A stretch of 64,000 nt of DNA from Tabrizicola caldifontis. Lineage in GTDB: Bacteria; Pseudomonadota; Alphaproteobacteria; Rhodobacterales; Rhodobacteraceae. Within the stretch, counting starts at the first letter, position 1. Every line of letters begins with the position of its first letter. The notes beneath the pieces are model-generated. The model searched no databases. It was given only the letters and a program-made list of their open reading frames with translations, and was not told where the DNA came from. Positions 34,821-44,775 of this stretch are shown piece after piece. The stretch spans positions 186,001 through 250,000 of the forward strand of contig NZ_SIJH01000002.1 of assembly GCF_004762095.1 (NCBI RefSeq), written 5' to 3'. The position numbers and the translations under genes are program-made.

Positions 34821-36214
34821 TCGGTGACCTCCTGGCCGGTAGGAACGGCGGGCACGGTTTCGGGTGCCGGTGTGCCGGCGGCGGTGTCGGTGTCCGGGCG
34901 TGTCAGCCAGCCGGTTACGGCGTTCCTGCGGTCAAAGACCTTTTCTGCGGCGGCCATGATGTCGGCCTCGGTCACTGCGGACAGGGCCTCGTCCCAACTG
35001 TCGATGTCGTCCAGCGAAAGGCCGATGGACAGGCCCTCGCCATAGCGGCGGGCGAGGCGCATCACATCGTCGCGCGAATAGATGTCGGCGGCGCGGACCT
35101 TGGTGCGGATGCGCTCCAGCGCGGCGGGGTCGGGGCCGGTTGCCAGGAAATCGGCGATCACCCGGTCCAGTGCGGCCTCGGCCTCGGCCAGGCCGATACC
35201 GGGGGCGGGCACGACGATCAGGCCGAAGGTGGCATCGTCGATCGAGGTTCCGTCGTAGAAGGCGGTGGAGTAGACGGCGGTCTGGCTGTCGAATTGCAGG
35301 GCGCGGGCCAGCACCGAGGTCTGGCCCGACCCGCCCAGAAGCTCGGCCAGGACGGTCAGGGCGGCGGCCTCCTTCTGGTCGCCGGGATTGCGTTCGGGGG
35401 CAAGGTAGGTTCGGAAGACATAGGGTTCCGACACCCGTTCGTCGGCCAGGGTCAGCCGCCGTTCGGCCAGTTGCGGGGGTTCCTGCGGGCGGTTGCGCGG
35501 GGCAATGCCGTCCGAAGGGGCGATGGGGCCGTAATGTTCCTCGGCCAGCGCCTTGACGGCGGAAGGGTCCACGTCGCCCGCGATGACAAGCGTCGCGTTG
35601 TTCGGTGCGTAGAAGCGTTCATAGTAGGTCAGCGCCGCCGTGCGATCCAGCGCCTCTACCTCGTGCCGCCAGCCGATGACCGGAATGCCGTAGGGGTGGT
35701 TCAGGTATTGCGCCGCGCGCATCTGTTCCGTCAGGAGCGCGCCCGGGGACGAGTCGGTGCGCTGGGCGCGTTCCTCCAGGATCACCTGGCGTTCGGTGGC
35801 CACGTCCTCCTCGGTCAGGCGCAGGTTGCGCATCCGGTCGGCTTCCATCTGCATCACCAGGTCAAGCCGATCGGCGGCGATGCGCTGGAAGTAGGCGGTG
35901 TAGTCCCACGAGGTGAAGGCGTTGTCGTCACCGCCCTGCGCCTCGACGATCGCGGAAAACTGGTTCGGCCCGACCGTATCGGTGCCCTTGAACATCAGGT
36001 GTTCCAGGAAATGCGCGATACCGGAATGGCCCGGCGGTTCATCGGCCGCGCCGACGCGATACCAGATCATCTGCACGACGACTGGCGCGCGGTGATCCTC
36101 GATCACGACGACATTCAGCCCGTTGTCCAGCGTGAAGGTCGTCACCGGTTCGGCGGCAGCGGGAAGGGCAATGGCCAGCGCCAGCAGTGCGCTTCGGCCC
36201 AGGTGTCCGAGCAT
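34817..36214 (-). CDS. M16 family zinc metallopeptidase, catalytic subunit
   Basis: A 465-residue periplasmic peptidase with a signal peptide (about 1-21) and the zinc motif HFLEH at 68-72 in HSGIAHFLEHLMFKG; the third ligand lies in EERQVILEE-like sequence near 135-145. It probably degrades peptides such as cleaved signal or presequence-like peptides in the periplasm. The start at 36214 is chosen because GAGGGGA is correctly spaced; a GTG 24 bases upstream lacks a ribosome-binding site. It overlaps its inactive partner by 4 bases. Confidence 0.93.
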   Translation of the reverse strand: MLGHLGRSALLALAIALPAAAEPVTTFTLDNGLNVVVIEDHRAPVVVQMIWYRVGAADEPPGHSGIAHFLEHLMFKGTDTVGPNQFSAIVEAQGGDDNAFTSWDYTAYFQRIAADRLDLVMQMEADRMRNLRLTEEDVATERQVILEERAQRTDSSPGALLTEQMRAAQYLNHPYGIPVIGWRHEVEALDRTAALTYYERFYAPNNATLVIAGDVDPSAVKALAEEHYGPIAPSDGIAPRNRPQEPPQLAERRLTLADERVSEPYVFRTYLAPERNPGDQKEAAALTVLAELLGGSGQTSVLARALQFDSQTAVYSTAFYDGTSIDDATFGLIVVPAPGIGLAEAEAALDRVIADFLATGPDPAALERIRTKVRAADIYSRDDVMRLARRYGEGLSIGLSLDDIDSWDEALSAVTEADIMAAAEKVFDRRNAVTGWLTRPDTDTAAGTPAPETVPAVPTGQEVTE

Positions 36215-36298
36215 CGGGATTCCCCTCGTGGAAGTCACGGATAAGGTGCAGGGTTCGGACGGGCAATCAAGCCGTGCCGGCGTCGGGGCACGCGCTTG

Positions 36299-36826
36299 TT
36301 ACTCGCCCTGCTTGGGCGGCGGTGCCGACGGCGTGCGCAGGCCCAGCAGGCGCCAGCGGGCCAGTTCGGCGTGCTGGTCAAGGCTCTGTTCGCGGTAGGC
36401 CTTGTAGTAGACGTTCACGTTGAACAGCCGTTCCAGGATACGTCCCTGGTTGTCGCGCCGCCATTGCAGGTCTTCCGCGGCGAGGGTCGAGCGGATCGAG
36501 GCATCCATTCCGAACCGCGCGGCATGGGCAAAAAGCGCGCTGTCGCCGGACGGAATGCCCCCGGCCGCGCCAGGTTTGCCGCCAAGGGCGATGGCTGCGT
36601 CTTCCTCGGGGTTGCGGTCGGTGCGGTTCGTGCCGCCCGGGGTGGGCTCTGGCAGTTCGGTCAGGCTTTCCGGCATGGCCAGCGGCTTTGGCGGCACGAT
36701 GCCGAATTCGTCCGGGCCGCTTCCGCTACGCAGGTTCATCAGCTGCGGATCGCCGCCGTTGCCACAGGCCGATAGGACAAGCACCGCCAACAGCGCGATG
36801 ATCGCCTTGCCTCCTGCCGCGTGCAT
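36299..36826 (-). CDS. DUF3035 lipoprotein, BamF-like
   Basis: A 175-residue outer-membrane lipoprotein candidate. A lipobox VLSAC ends at Cys21. The mature part has PDEFGIVPPKPLAMP (about residues 38-52), typical of DUF3035, a family annotated as the BamF subunit of the alphaproteobacterial outer-membrane protein assembly complex. The ATG has GGAGGC upstream. It sits between lspA, whose product would process it, and the M16 pair; the M16 genes may be in the same transcript. Confidence 0.85.
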   Translation of the reverse strand: MHAAGGKAIIALLAVLVLSACGNGGDPQLMNLRSGSGPDEFGIVPPKPLAMPESLTELPEPTPGGTNRTDRNPEEDAAIALGGKPGAAGGIPSGDSALFAHAARFGMDASIRSTLAAEDLQWRRDNQGRILERLFNVNVYYKAYREQSLDQHAELARWRLLGLRTPSAPPPKQGE

Positions 36827-36912
36827 ATGCCTGCCTCCGAACCGGTCTTGAGCTTCTCTTAGCCTAAAGCGATCCGGTCGTCACGGGGTCTTTGGTGTCT
36901 GCGGCGGAAGGG

Positions 36913-37386
36913 TTATCCATCCTTCGCCGACCCCTTGGCGAACACCACCAGGCCCAGCGCGCCGACGAAGATGGCAATGTCGGCCACGTTGAAGGCATAA
37001 GGATTCTCGATCCCGCAGCACGACATGTTCAGGAAATCGGCCACGGCGCCATAGGCGATGCGGTCGATCACGTTGCCCATGGCCCCGCCGACCAGCAGTC
37101 CGCCCGAAAGTTCTGCCTTCCAGTTGCCGCGCTCGGTCCGCATCCACCAGACCACCCAGCCCGAGATCGCCAGAGCCAAGGCAATCAGCCCCCAGCGCGC
37201 CACGTCAGAGCCGTGCGCCATGAGGCCGAAGTTGATGCCCTGATTCCACGCCATGCGAAAGACGAGGTAGGGGGGAAATACGTCGATCTCGCCCCGCTCG
37301 CGCAAGTTCAGGCCATGGACGATGGCCAGCTTGGTGATCTGGTCAAGGCCGAAGGTCGCGCCCGCGCTGATCCAGAACCGCCGCAT
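36913..37386 (-). CDS. lspA: Lipoprotein signal peptidase (signal peptidase II)
   Basis: A 157-residue inner-membrane aspartic protease. The two catalytic Asp residues are in [15 protein letters not shown] (about 109-123) and [10 protein letters not shown] (about 133-142); four hydrophobic segments are visible. It starts one base after the purH stop, with no clear ribosome-binding site of its own, so translation is probably coupled. Confidence 0.95.
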   Translation of the reverse strand: MRRFWISAGATFGLDQITKLAIVHGLNLRERGEIDVFPPYLVFRMAWNQGINFGLMAHGSDVARWGLIALALAISGWVVWWMRTERGNWKAELSGGLLVGGAMGNVIDRIAYGAVADFLNMSCCGIENPYAFNVADIAIFVGALGLVVFAKGSAKDG

Positions 37387-37387
37387 C

Positions 37388-38974
37388 TCAGTGCCGGAAA
37401 TGCCGCATGCCGGTGAACACCATGGCCAGGCCCCGCTCGTCCGCCGCCGTGATCACCTCGTCGTCGCGCATCGACCCGCCGGGCTGGATGATCGCCGTGG
37501 CCCCGGCCTCGGCCGCGGTGATCAGCCCGTCGGCGAAGGGGAAGAAGGCATCCGACGCCACGACCGAGCCTTTCGTCAGCGGCCCGGGCAGGCCCAGCGC
37601 CTCGGCCATGTCCTGCGCCTTGCGCGCGGCGATGCGGGTCGAATCGACCCGGCTCATCTGGCCCGCGCCGATGCCCACTGTGGCGCCGTCCTTCACATAG
37701 ACGATCGCGTTCGACTTGACATGCTTGGCCACGGTCCGGGCGAACATCAGGTCGCGCAGTTCCGCCTCGGTCGGCGCGCGTTTCGTCACCACCTTCAGGT
37801 CGGACGCCGCGACATGCCCGGAATCCCGGTCCTGCACCAGGAACCCGCCCGCCACCTGCCGGAAGGCCAGGCCCTTCGCCTTCGGGTCCGGCAGCGCGCC
37901 CGTGGTCAGAAGCCGCAGGTTCTTCTTCGCCGCGAAGATCGCCTTTGCCTCGTCGGTCGCATCGGGGGCGATGACGACCTCGGTGAAGATCTTCACGATC
38001 TCTTCCGCCGTCGCCCCGTCCAGCACCTGGTTCAGCGCCACGATCCCGCCGAAGGCCGAGGTCTGATCGCACTGGTAGGCACGGATGTAGGCCTCGGTCA
38101 GGGTCGCTGCAGTGGCGACGCCGCAGGGGTTGGCGTGCTTGATGATCGCACAGGCCGGGGCGCCCCCGCCGAACTCCGCCACCAGTTCGAAGGCAGCGTC
38201 GGTGTCGTTGATGTTGTTGTAGGACAGCTCCTTCCCCTGCCACTGGCGCGCCGTCGCCACGCCGGGCCGGTGGCTGCCGTCCACATAGAAGGCCGCTGCC
38301 TGATGCGGATTCTCGCCATAGCGCAGGGGCTGCGCCAGTTTCCCGGCAAAGCTGCGATACCGTGGCGTCGCTTCGCCGATCTGGTCCGCAAGCCAGGTCG
38401 AGACGGCGGTGTCATAGGCGGCGGTGCGGGAATAGGCGGTCAAGGCCAGCTTCTGCCGGAAGGCCATCGTGGTCGCCCCGTCATGCGCCTTCAGCTGATC
38501 CAGCAGCGCTGCATAATCCGCCGGGTCCGTCACCACGGTGACGAAACGATGGTTCTTCGCCGCCGCCCGGATCATCGCCGGCCCGCCGATGTCGATGTTC
38601 TCGATGCAGGTGGCGTGGTCGGCGCCTTTCGCCACCGTTTCCTCGAACGGGTAGAGGTTGACGATCAGAAGGTCGATCGGCTCGATCCCGTGCGCGGCCA
38701 TGGCCACCAGGTGCTCGTCATCATCGCGAAGGGCCAGCAGCCCGCCATGCACGTTCGGATGCAGCGTCTTGACCCGGCCGTCCATCATCTCGGGGAACCC
38801 GGTCACGTCGCTGACATCGCGCACGGCCAGCCCCGCCGAACGCAGCATGCCGCTGGTCCCGCCGGTCGAGATCAGCTCTACCCCGTAGCTTGCCAGGGCG
38901 CGGGCCAGGTCCAGAAGGCCGGTCTTGTCCGACACCGAAATCAGCGCGCGGCCGATGGGAATGAGATTGGTCAT
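37388..38974 (-). CDS. purH: Bifunctional AICAR formyltransferase / IMP cyclohydrolase
   Basis: A 528-residue cytosolic enzyme for the last two steps of IMP synthesis. The N-terminal cyclohydrolase has [11 protein letters not shown] (about 9-19) and [10 protein letters not shown] (about 36-45), then [12 protein letters not shown] near 68-79; the formyltransferase domain has [14 protein letters not shown] near 248-261 and the terminal [13 protein letters not shown] lies upstream of the ATG. It lies 15 bases downstream of the heparinase-like gene and one base before lspA. Confidence 0.98.
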   Translation of the reverse strand: MTNLIPIGRALISVSDKTGLLDLARALASYGVELISTGGTSGMLRSAGLAVRDVSDVTGFPEMMDGRVKTLHPNVHGGLLALRDDDEHLVAMAAHGIEPIDLLIVNLYPFEETVAKGADHATCIENIDIGGPAMIRAAAKNHRFVTVVTDPADYAALLDQLKAHDGATTMAFRQKLALTAYSRTAAYDTAVSTWLADQIGEATPRYRSFAGKLAQPLRYGENPHQAAAFYVDGSHRPGVATARQWQGKELSYNNINDTDAAFELVAEFGGGAPACAIIKHANPCGVATAATLTEAYIRAYQCDQTSAFGGIVALNQVLDGATAEEIVKIFTEVVIAPDATDEAKAIFAAKKNLRLLTTGALPDPKAKGLAFRQVAGGFLVQDRDSGHVAASDLKVVTKRAPTEAELRDLMFARTVAKHVKSNAIVYVKDGATVGIGAGQMSRVDSTRIAARKAQDMAEALGLPGPLTKGSVVASDAFFPFADGLITAAEAGATAIIQPGGSMRDDEVITAADERGLAMVFTGMRHFRH

Positions 38975-38989
38975 GGCAAAACCCCTGCA

Positions 38990-40726
38990 CTACCCGCCCA
39001 AGCCCAGGGGGTCGCCCGCTTCGGCGCCTTCCAGGTCCCGGATGGCCAGCGGAGTATCCTGTGCCTTCGCCAAGGTCCAGCCTATCCGGGTTTCGAACGT
39101 CCGCACCTGCCCGCGCAGCACGATCTGCCGGCACGGACGCGGGTCAAGCCGGCCCTTTTCCAGATAGGCCGAAGGCTCCAGCGACAGGACGACAGGCCCG
39201 GTGGCTCGGAATAGCCAGATCTCGCCGCTGCGCAGTAACATCGAGACCGCGGTTCCTGCCGTGTCCAGGGTTGCTTCGACCTCGGGATGCAGGTGGAAGC
39301 GGACGGCAAAGCCCGTGCCATCCATCCGGGTCTGGGACATCACCTCCTCGAACCGGCGGCGGGCTTCGGCGGTCAGGGCAGTCAGGGTTTCGACTCCCGA
39401 CAGGCGCCGGCCGTCGTGCGACAGGGTCAGGCTGCGCCCCGCAGTCAGGCCATGGCTGGAAAGCCAGCCGTCATGCGCAATGTAAAGATCGCTGCCCTCA
39501 TGTCCCTGGATCAGCCGCGATTCCGTGACCGCGGCGCGGTATTGCAGCGCGTCGCCCGCCGCGCTGAGCCGGGATGAGGAAACGCCCTCCAGACAAAGCA
39601 CCGAATGCGACTGCGTTGCGCGTGCAGCAAGCCGCCAGGCGGGGCCGAACTCGTCACCGGCGCCACAGCTGACCACCAGCGGGCGCCGGCCTGACGTCAG
39701 TTCGAAGGCCGCGGTAGAGGCGTGTGCCGTCAAGGCGGCGCGCCCTGCCGGAGGCGCAGCGGCATCGACGATCACCGAGGTCCGGCGGCCGGAAAGGCGG
39801 GCAAATCCCATCGCGATGGCAGGCGGTGCGGCAAGGCGCGCGCCTGCGGCGGCCAAAGCCTGATCAAGCCGTCCCTCGATGCCCCGGTCGCCGCCGTGAA
39901 AGCGCGCAAGAGTGCCGTCGGCATGCCGCAGGGCCCGCAGCGTAGGGGCCGTGCGCGTGATTGCCCGCGACAGGGCGTCGGGCACCGGGTGGCCTGTCTC
40001 GGTCATCGTGGTGGCCGACCATGTCAGCAGGGTCAGGATGTCCATCAGTTCTTCGGGATTGCGGCTGGGAATGCCGCCTGCGCCATCGATGTCCGCATCG
40101 CAGGCGCCCGCCAGGGCAGCGGTCGCGGGGGCGATCAGTCGCTCCATTCCGATCAGCAACAGGCCGGCATGGATCAGGCCAGCCAGTGCCTCAAATCGCG
40201 GCAGGCCGGGGGGTGCGCCTTTCCAGCGGCGCGACAGATAGGCGGCCTGCAGCGACAGGGCGCGGTGGAAGGCATCGGTCTGTGCGCGGTTACGGGCTGT
40301 CAGCAGGAAAGTGGCGTGGTGGATCCAGCGGATGATCCTGCGTCCGGTCAGTTCGGGTGACCAGCCCGGTCCCTTGCCTGTGCCGAAGCGGGCGATCCAG
40401 TCCCAGGTCCAGTCCTGCGCCCGCCGGCGCGCGGTCGGGGTGCCGAAGGCGGCCAGATCGTCCAGCCAGGAAAACCCTTGCGCCGCAGCGACGAAAGCGG
40501 GGTCGGGTGCCAGATCCCACAGCGGCGTTCCGGGGGCTTCGGCCAGATGCCCGGCCAGAAGGATATGTCCCGCTGTCAGCCGCTTTCCATGGGCATAGAC
40601 CCCGATCGACCGCGGTTCGGGCTGCATGACAAATCCGCTGGCGACCCGCGCCCTGCGGGCCGCGAGTATGGCCAGCCGATCCGCCAGACTGACCATCCGT
40701 TCTGATGCCGCGCCAGTGCCGCCCAT
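38990..40726 (-). CDS. Heparinase II/III family protein
   Basis: A 578-residue protein with an alpha/alpha toroid N-terminal half (GFSWLDDLAAF near 88-98, and WIARFGTGKGPGWSPELTGRRI near 110-131) and a C-terminal beta-sandwich. TSRRPLVVSCG-like TSGRRPLVVSCG near 340-351 and RFHLHPEV near 490-497 are typical. No signal peptide is obvious. Members of this family next to purH are common in alphaproteobacteria, with no proven substrate. An internal start at 40696 is possible. Confidence 0.85.
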   Translation of the reverse strand: MGGTGAASERMVSLADRLAILAARRARVASGFVMQPEPRSIGVYAHGKRLTAGHILLAGHLAEAPGTPLWDLAPDPAFVAAAQGFSWLDDLAAFGTPTARRRAQDWTWDWIARFGTGKGPGWSPELTGRRIIRWIHHATFLLTARNRAQTDAFHRALSLQAAYLSRRWKGAPPGLPRFEALAGLIHAGLLLIGMERLIAPATAALAGACDADIDGAGGIPSRNPEELMDILTLLTWSATTMTETGHPVPDALSRAITRTAPTLRALRHADGTLARFHGGDRGIEGRLDQALAAAGARLAAPPAIAMGFARLSGRRTSVIVDAAAPPAGRAALTAHASTAAFELTSGRRPLVVSCGAGDEFGPAWRLAARATQSHSVLCLEGVSSSRLSAAGDALQYRAAVTESRLIQGHEGSDLYIAHDGWLSSHGLTAGRSLTLSHDGRRLSGVETLTALTAEARRRFEEVMSQTRMDGTGFAVRFHLHPEVEATLDTAGTAVSMLLRSGEIWLFRATGPVVLSLEPSAYLEKGRLDPRPCRQIVLRGQVRTFETRIGWTLAKAQDTPLAIRDLEGAEAGDPLGLGG

Positions 40727-40826
40727 GCCCTGCCCCGTCGCCTGATGCGCCCGGTTGGCCCGGGTTCTCGCAGACAGTATAGCCTCGGGCGGCAGGTCCT
40801 GTCACGTCAAAGGCAGATCACAGCCG

Positions 40827-41978
40827 TCAGGCCAGATGGTCGATCCGTGCCATGAACTGGGCCAGGGTTTGCACCTCATCCAGCCAGCGCCGCACCAGAC
40901 GGGGATCGTGGGGCGCACCATGGACGCCGGCCGGGATCTCGCGCGAAAGGACTGCCTCGATCGCCATGGCCACGGGAACCGACACCAGCCGCGACATCGC
41001 CGTGCCGCGCGCATCGCCCCAGGCATCCAGTGCCCAGGTTTCGTGGAACACGGGTCGTCCGTCGCGTTCTGCCTTCAGCGAGACGAAAAGAACCACGCGG
41101 TCCGGCTCGCCCTCGGCATAGGCGTTGTCCTTCAAAAGCGCCGCAGCCCGGGCTTCCAGTGCGGCGTTGATCTCGGCCAGGGGCTTGCCCTCCAGTGCCT
41201 CGATTTCGCGGAAGATGGGCGCCCAGGCATCGGCCCAGCCGTTCAGCCGGATCGTGCCCCGGACGAAGTCCTTGACCTTCCAGTGCTTCTCGAACCGGTA
41301 TTCCTCCATGAAGGGATAGCTGTCGCGGTTCGGATAGACCTCGAAGCTTTCCGGCACCGGCAGCGGCGCATCATAGCGGGTGATCGCCTCCCACGGGCGG
41401 CTGACCCGCAGTTCTGTGAAGTGCCGCAGGCTACGCGAAGGCGACCGCAGGGCCTTCAGCACACCCGCCGGGGCCCAGCTGAACTTGTAGCGGAAGGCGT
41501 TCGGGATCTTCGGCACCCCGCCGCAGTAGCTGGTGAAGCTCAGCACGTTGTCGTTGTGATAGGCCTTCGACGCGCGATAACGCGCCACCAGGTCATGCGC
41601 CATGAGGTGGTCGATGCCCGGGTCGAGGCCGACCTCGTTGATCGAGACCAGCCCCTTCTCGCGGAAGTCCTGATCCAGCGCCCGCATCTCGGGGGCGATG
41701 TAGCTGGAGGAGCAGAAGTTCGCCCCCTTCTCCAGGCACAGTTTCGCGATGGCCACATGCTGGTCGGCCGGCAGCATCGATACGGCGATGTCTCCGGGCT
41801 TCAGCGCCTCGGCCAAGGCCTCCAGGCTGAAGGGGCGGATGTCCTGCGTGAGGTCACCCACCTCGGCGCGCGCCTTTTCGACCGTGCGGTTCCAGACGGT
41901 GACGGGATGCCCGCCCTGAATCAGCCGCCGCAGCCCCGGTATCGACGACAGCCCCGTGCCGCACCAATGGATCGTCAT
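40827..41978 (-). CDS. Saccharopine dehydrogenase-like (C-terminal / glutamate-forming type) oxidoreductase
   Basis: A 383-residue Rossmann-fold enzyme beginning MTIHWCGTGLSSIPGLRRLIQGG, then VNEVGLDPGIDHLMAHDL near 113-130 and TSYCGGVPKIPNAFRYKFSWAP near 149-170, which are hallmarks of the Lys9/LYS-type saccharopine reductase fold. In lysine breakdown it would convert saccharopine to 2-aminoadipate 6-semialdehyde and glutamate. GAGG lies upstream of the start, 13 bases after the partner stop. Confidence 0.85.
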   Translation of the reverse strand: MTIHWCGTGLSSIPGLRRLIQGGHPVTVWNRTVEKARAEVGDLTQDIRPFSLEALAEALKPGDIAVSMLPADQHVAIAKLCLEKGANFCSSSYIAPEMRALDQDFREKGLVSINEVGLDPGIDHLMAHDLVARYRASKAYHNDNVLSFTSYCGGVPKIPNAFRYKFSWAPAGVLKALRSPSRSLRHFTELRVSRPWEAITRYDAPLPVPESFEVYPNRDSYPFMEEYRFEKHWKVKDFVRGTIRLNGWADAWAPIFREIEALEGKPLAEINAALEARAAALLKDNAYAEGEPDRVVLFVSLKAERDGRPVFHETWALDAWGDARGTAMSRLVSVPVAMAIEAVLSREIPAGVHGAPHDPRLVRRWLDEVQTLAQFMARIDHLA

Positions 41979-41991
41979 GCTTGCCTCCCTG

Positions 41992-43041
41992 TCAGATCGT
42001 GGCGATGTGGCGGTCGAATTCCGCCTTGGCGCGGCCCCAGACGCCCTTGTCCAGGTCCGTCAGCGTCAGAAGCGACGGCAACAGCTGCGCGGCGTAATCC
42101 TGCGAGGATTCCACCGGCATCAGGCTGGGCAGATTGTCGATCGCCATCACGTCCAGCGGGGGCGCGTCATGCACCCGCAGCGCTGGCGCCGCCCAGTCGG
42201 TCGCCCGGTCATAGACCTTGATCGGCGAGAAATCACTGGTCGGGTCGCAGGCGATGTCGCCGATCACCGTCAGCTTGCGCGGCGCGGTCTTTGCCGAAGC
42301 GGGAACAAAGACCGGGCAACCCGGTCGCGCCAGGATGCAGTTCAGGAAGATCTCGTGCTGCAGCACTTCCGGGAACGGTCCGCCGTGCGCCGTCTCGGCC
42401 ATGTCCCATTTCGTGACCGGAACGCCCATCGCGTCGCACAGGTCCGCTGCCCCAGTGCCGACTCGGCCGAGCGCGCCGATGATGATTGCCCGCGGACGGC
42501 CCAGCCCTGCCAGATCGGCCGCCAGTTCCTGAAGCAGCGCCTCTTTCGAGGCCACCTTGTGCACCGGACCCGCAATCCCGGCGCGCTGCTGTGCCGCCCA
42601 GCACTTCAGGCTGACCGCCGCGCCGGCATAGCCCGCCCAATAGCCGAAGGCGGCGACCCGGCGGCCGGTCTCGTCCACCAGGTATTCCAGGTCATACAGC
42701 GTCCCGCCTCCGGCCTTGAAGCGTTGCAGAAGCACCCGCCCCGCCGGCTGGCCCTTGTAGGCGTGGCCGAACATGATGTGGCGGTGGGTCAGGGGCGTGC
42801 CGTCCTCGGGCAGTTCCTTGAGCCCGAAGATGATCGCATCGGCGGGGGCCTGCGGCCAGGAATTTTCGGCGGCAATCTCGCAGCCGGCATCCACATAACC
42901 TTCCAGCGGTATTGCCCTGACCGAGGAACGTTCCACGGTCACCCGGATCCCTGTCCTGACCAGTTCGGCCGCACCTTCGGGGGTCAGGCCTACCCGTTCC
43001 TCGTTCGGCCGCTGCTCTGCCCGTACCCAGAGATGGGTCAT
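41992..43041 (-). CDS. Saccharopine dehydrogenase (L-lysine-forming type), AlaDH/PNT fold
   Basis: A 349-residue protein with an AlaDH/PNT N-terminal domain (MTHLWVRAEQRPNEERVGLTP, 1-21; HIMFGHAYKGQPAG, 88-101) and the NAD-binding IIIGALGRVGTGAADLCDAMG near 186-206. It matches Lys1-type saccharopine dehydrogenase / lysine-2-oxoglutarate reductase. AAGGA lies 8 bases upstream of 43041, which is chosen over an ATG at 43050. The pair with the next gene suggests lysine catabolism through saccharopine. Confidence 0.85.
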   Translation of the reverse strand: MTHLWVRAEQRPNEERVGLTPEGAAELVRTGIRVTVERSSVRAIPLEGYVDAGCEIAAENSWPQAPADAIIFGLKELPEDGTPLTHRHIMFGHAYKGQPAGRVLLQRFKAGGGTLYDLEYLVDETGRRVAAFGYWAGYAGAAVSLKCWAAQQRAGIAGPVHKVASKEALLQELAADLAGLGRPRAIIIGALGRVGTGAADLCDAMGVPVTKWDMAETAHGGPFPEVLQHEIFLNCILARPGCPVFVPASAKTAPRKLTVIGDIACDPTSDFSPIKVYDRATDWAAPALRVHDAPPLDVMAIDNLPSLMPVESSQDYAAQLLPSLLTLTDLDKGVWGRAKAEFDRHIATI

Positions 43042-43180
43042 CTTTCGCATCCTTCCGCTGCTTCGGCGGAGTGATAGCAGAACCATTGCCGGGAAACAGG
43101 GGGGGCAGCGGCGCATTTTCACCCTTTGCAAATGCCTTGCGGTTCAGGTCACCATGCCGCGATGCAACTGCCGGACCGCC

Positions 43181-43741
43181 ATGCAGATTGAACCGACCCG
43201 CCTTCCCGGGGTGCTTGTGCTGAACCCGAACCGCCAATTCGACGCGCGCGGCTGGTTCAGCGAAACCTGGAACGCCACCCGTATGGCCGAGGCCGGGCTG
43301 GACCTGACCTTCGTGCAGGACAACCACTCCTTCTCGGCCGCGAAGGGCACCCTGCGCGGGCTGCATTTCCAGCGCCCCCCCCGCGCGCAGGACAAGCTGG
43401 TGCGCTGTTCGCGCGGCGCGATCCTCGACGTGGCGGTGGACATCCGCGAAGGCTCTGCCACCTACGGCCGCTGGGTCGCGGTGGAACTGACGGCCGACAA
43501 CGGTCGTCAGCTTCTGGTGCCCAGGGGCTTCCTGCACGGCTTCCTTACCCTGATCGACGACACCGAGGTGCAATACAAGTGCACCGACTTCTACAGCCCC
43601 GACCATGACGGCGCCGTGCGCTGGGACGATCCGGCCCTCGGCATCGACTGGGGCATCTCGGCCCCGATCCTGTCCGACAAGGACGCCCGCGCGCCGCTTC
43701 TGTCCGAGATCGGCATCCCCTTCCCCCGGGAGGCGCCATGA
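43181..43741 (+). CDS. rfbC: dTDP-4-dehydrorhamnose 3,5-epimerase
   Basis: A 186-residue cupin-fold epimerase in dTDP-L-rhamnose synthesis. It begins [28 protein letters not shown]; the catalytic His lies in [18 protein letters not shown] (about 55-72) and the Tyr/Asp pair in [11 protein letters not shown] near 128-138. An in-frame ATG at 43154 would add nine residues; 43181 fits the family better. It is divergent from the saccharopine genes and overlaps rfbB by 4 bases. Confidence 0.93.
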   Translation: MQIEPTRLPGVLVLNPNRQFDARGWFSETWNATRMAEAGLDLTFVQDNHSFSAAKGTLRGLHFQRPPRAQDKLVRCSRGAILDVAVDIREGSATYGRWVAVELTADNGRQLLVPRGFLHGFLTLIDDTEVQYKCTDFYSPDHDGAVRWDDPALGIDWGISAPILSDKDARAPLLSEIGIPFPREAP

Positions 43742-44775
43742 AACTTCTCGTCACCGGAGGCTGCGGCTTCATCGGTTCCGCCGTCGTTCGCCTGGCCGTC
43801 GCGCGCGGGCATCAGGTGGTGAACCTCGATGCCCTGACCTATGCCGCGAACCCGGCCAATGTCGCCATGGTGGCGGACTCGCCGCTCTACCGCTTCGAAC
43901 AGGCCGACATCCGCGACCGCGCCGCGCTGGACCGGATCTTCGCCACCCATGCCCCCGAAGCGGTGATGCATCTGGCCGCGGAAAGCCATGTGGACCGGTC
44001 GATCGACGGCCCCTCGGACTTCATCGACACCAACATCACCGGCACCTTCAACCTGCTGGAAGCCGCCCGCGCCCACTGGACAAGGCAGGGCAGGCCCGAA
44101 GGGTTCCGCTTCCACCACATCTCCACCGACGAGGTCTTCGGCTCGCTCGGCCCCACCGGCCAGTTCACCGAGGAAACCCCCTACGACCCGCGCTCGCCCT
44201 ATTCCGCGTCCAAGGCCGCCTCCGACCACCTCGTCCGGGCCTGGCACGAAACCTACGGCCTGCCGGTTGTCCTCACCAATTGCTCGAACAACTACGGGCC
44301 CTACCATTTCCCCGAAAAGCTGATCCCGGTCGTGATCCTGAACGCGCTGCACGGCAAGCCCATCCCGGTCTATGGCACGGGCGAGAACGTGCGCGACTGG
44401 CTTTACGTCGAGGATCACGCCGATGCGCTGCTTCTCGTCCTGGAAAAGGGCACCCTGGGCCGCAGCTACAACATCGGGGGCGAGAACGAACGGCGCAACA
44501 TCGACCTCGTCCGCACGATCTGCGCGCTGCTTGACGAGATGGCCCCCAAACCCACCCCCTACGCGGACCAGATCACCTTCGTCGCCGACCGCCCCGGCCA
44601 TGACGCCCGCTATTCCATCGACCCCAGCCGCATCCGGCAGGAACTCGGCTGGCGGCCATCGGTCACCGTCGAGGAAGGCCTGCGCCGCACCGTCCGCTGG
44701 TATCTCGACAACGAATCCTGGTGGCGTCCGCTCCTGTCGCGCCGGGGCGTCGGCGAAAGGCTGGGCAAGGCATGA
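43738..44775 (+). CDS. rfbB: dTDP-glucose 4,6-dehydratase
   Basis: A 345-residue extended SDR. The NAD-binding [11 protein letters not shown] is at 7-17, the active-site TDEVFGSLG near 131-139 and the catalytic YSASK near 159-163; [17 protein letters not shown] near 181-197 is diagnostic. It converts dTDP-glucose to the 4-keto-6-deoxy sugar. It overlaps rfbC and rfbD by 4 bases each (ATGA junctions). Confidence 0.97.
   Translation: MKLLVTGGCGFIGSAVVRLAVARGHQVVNLDALTYAANPANVAMVADSPLYRFEQADIRDRAALDRIFATHAPEAVMHLAAESHVDRSIDGPSDFIDTNITGTFNLLEAARAHWTRQGRPEGFRFHHISTDEVFGSLGPTGQFTEETPYDPRSPYSASKAASDHLVRAWHETYGLPVVLTNCSNNYGPYHFPEKLIPVVILNALHGKPIPVYGTGENVRDWLYVEDHADALLLVLEKGTLGRSYNIGGENERRNIDLVRTICALLDEMAPKPTPYADQITFVADRPGHDARYSIDPSRIRQELGWRPSVTVEEGLRRTVRWYLDNESWWRPLLSRRGVGERLGKA

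Noticed and set aside
36215-36238. GTG start for the catalytic M16 peptidase
   Set aside because: No ribosome-binding site precedes it, while the ATG at 36214 has one and begins a normal signal peptide.
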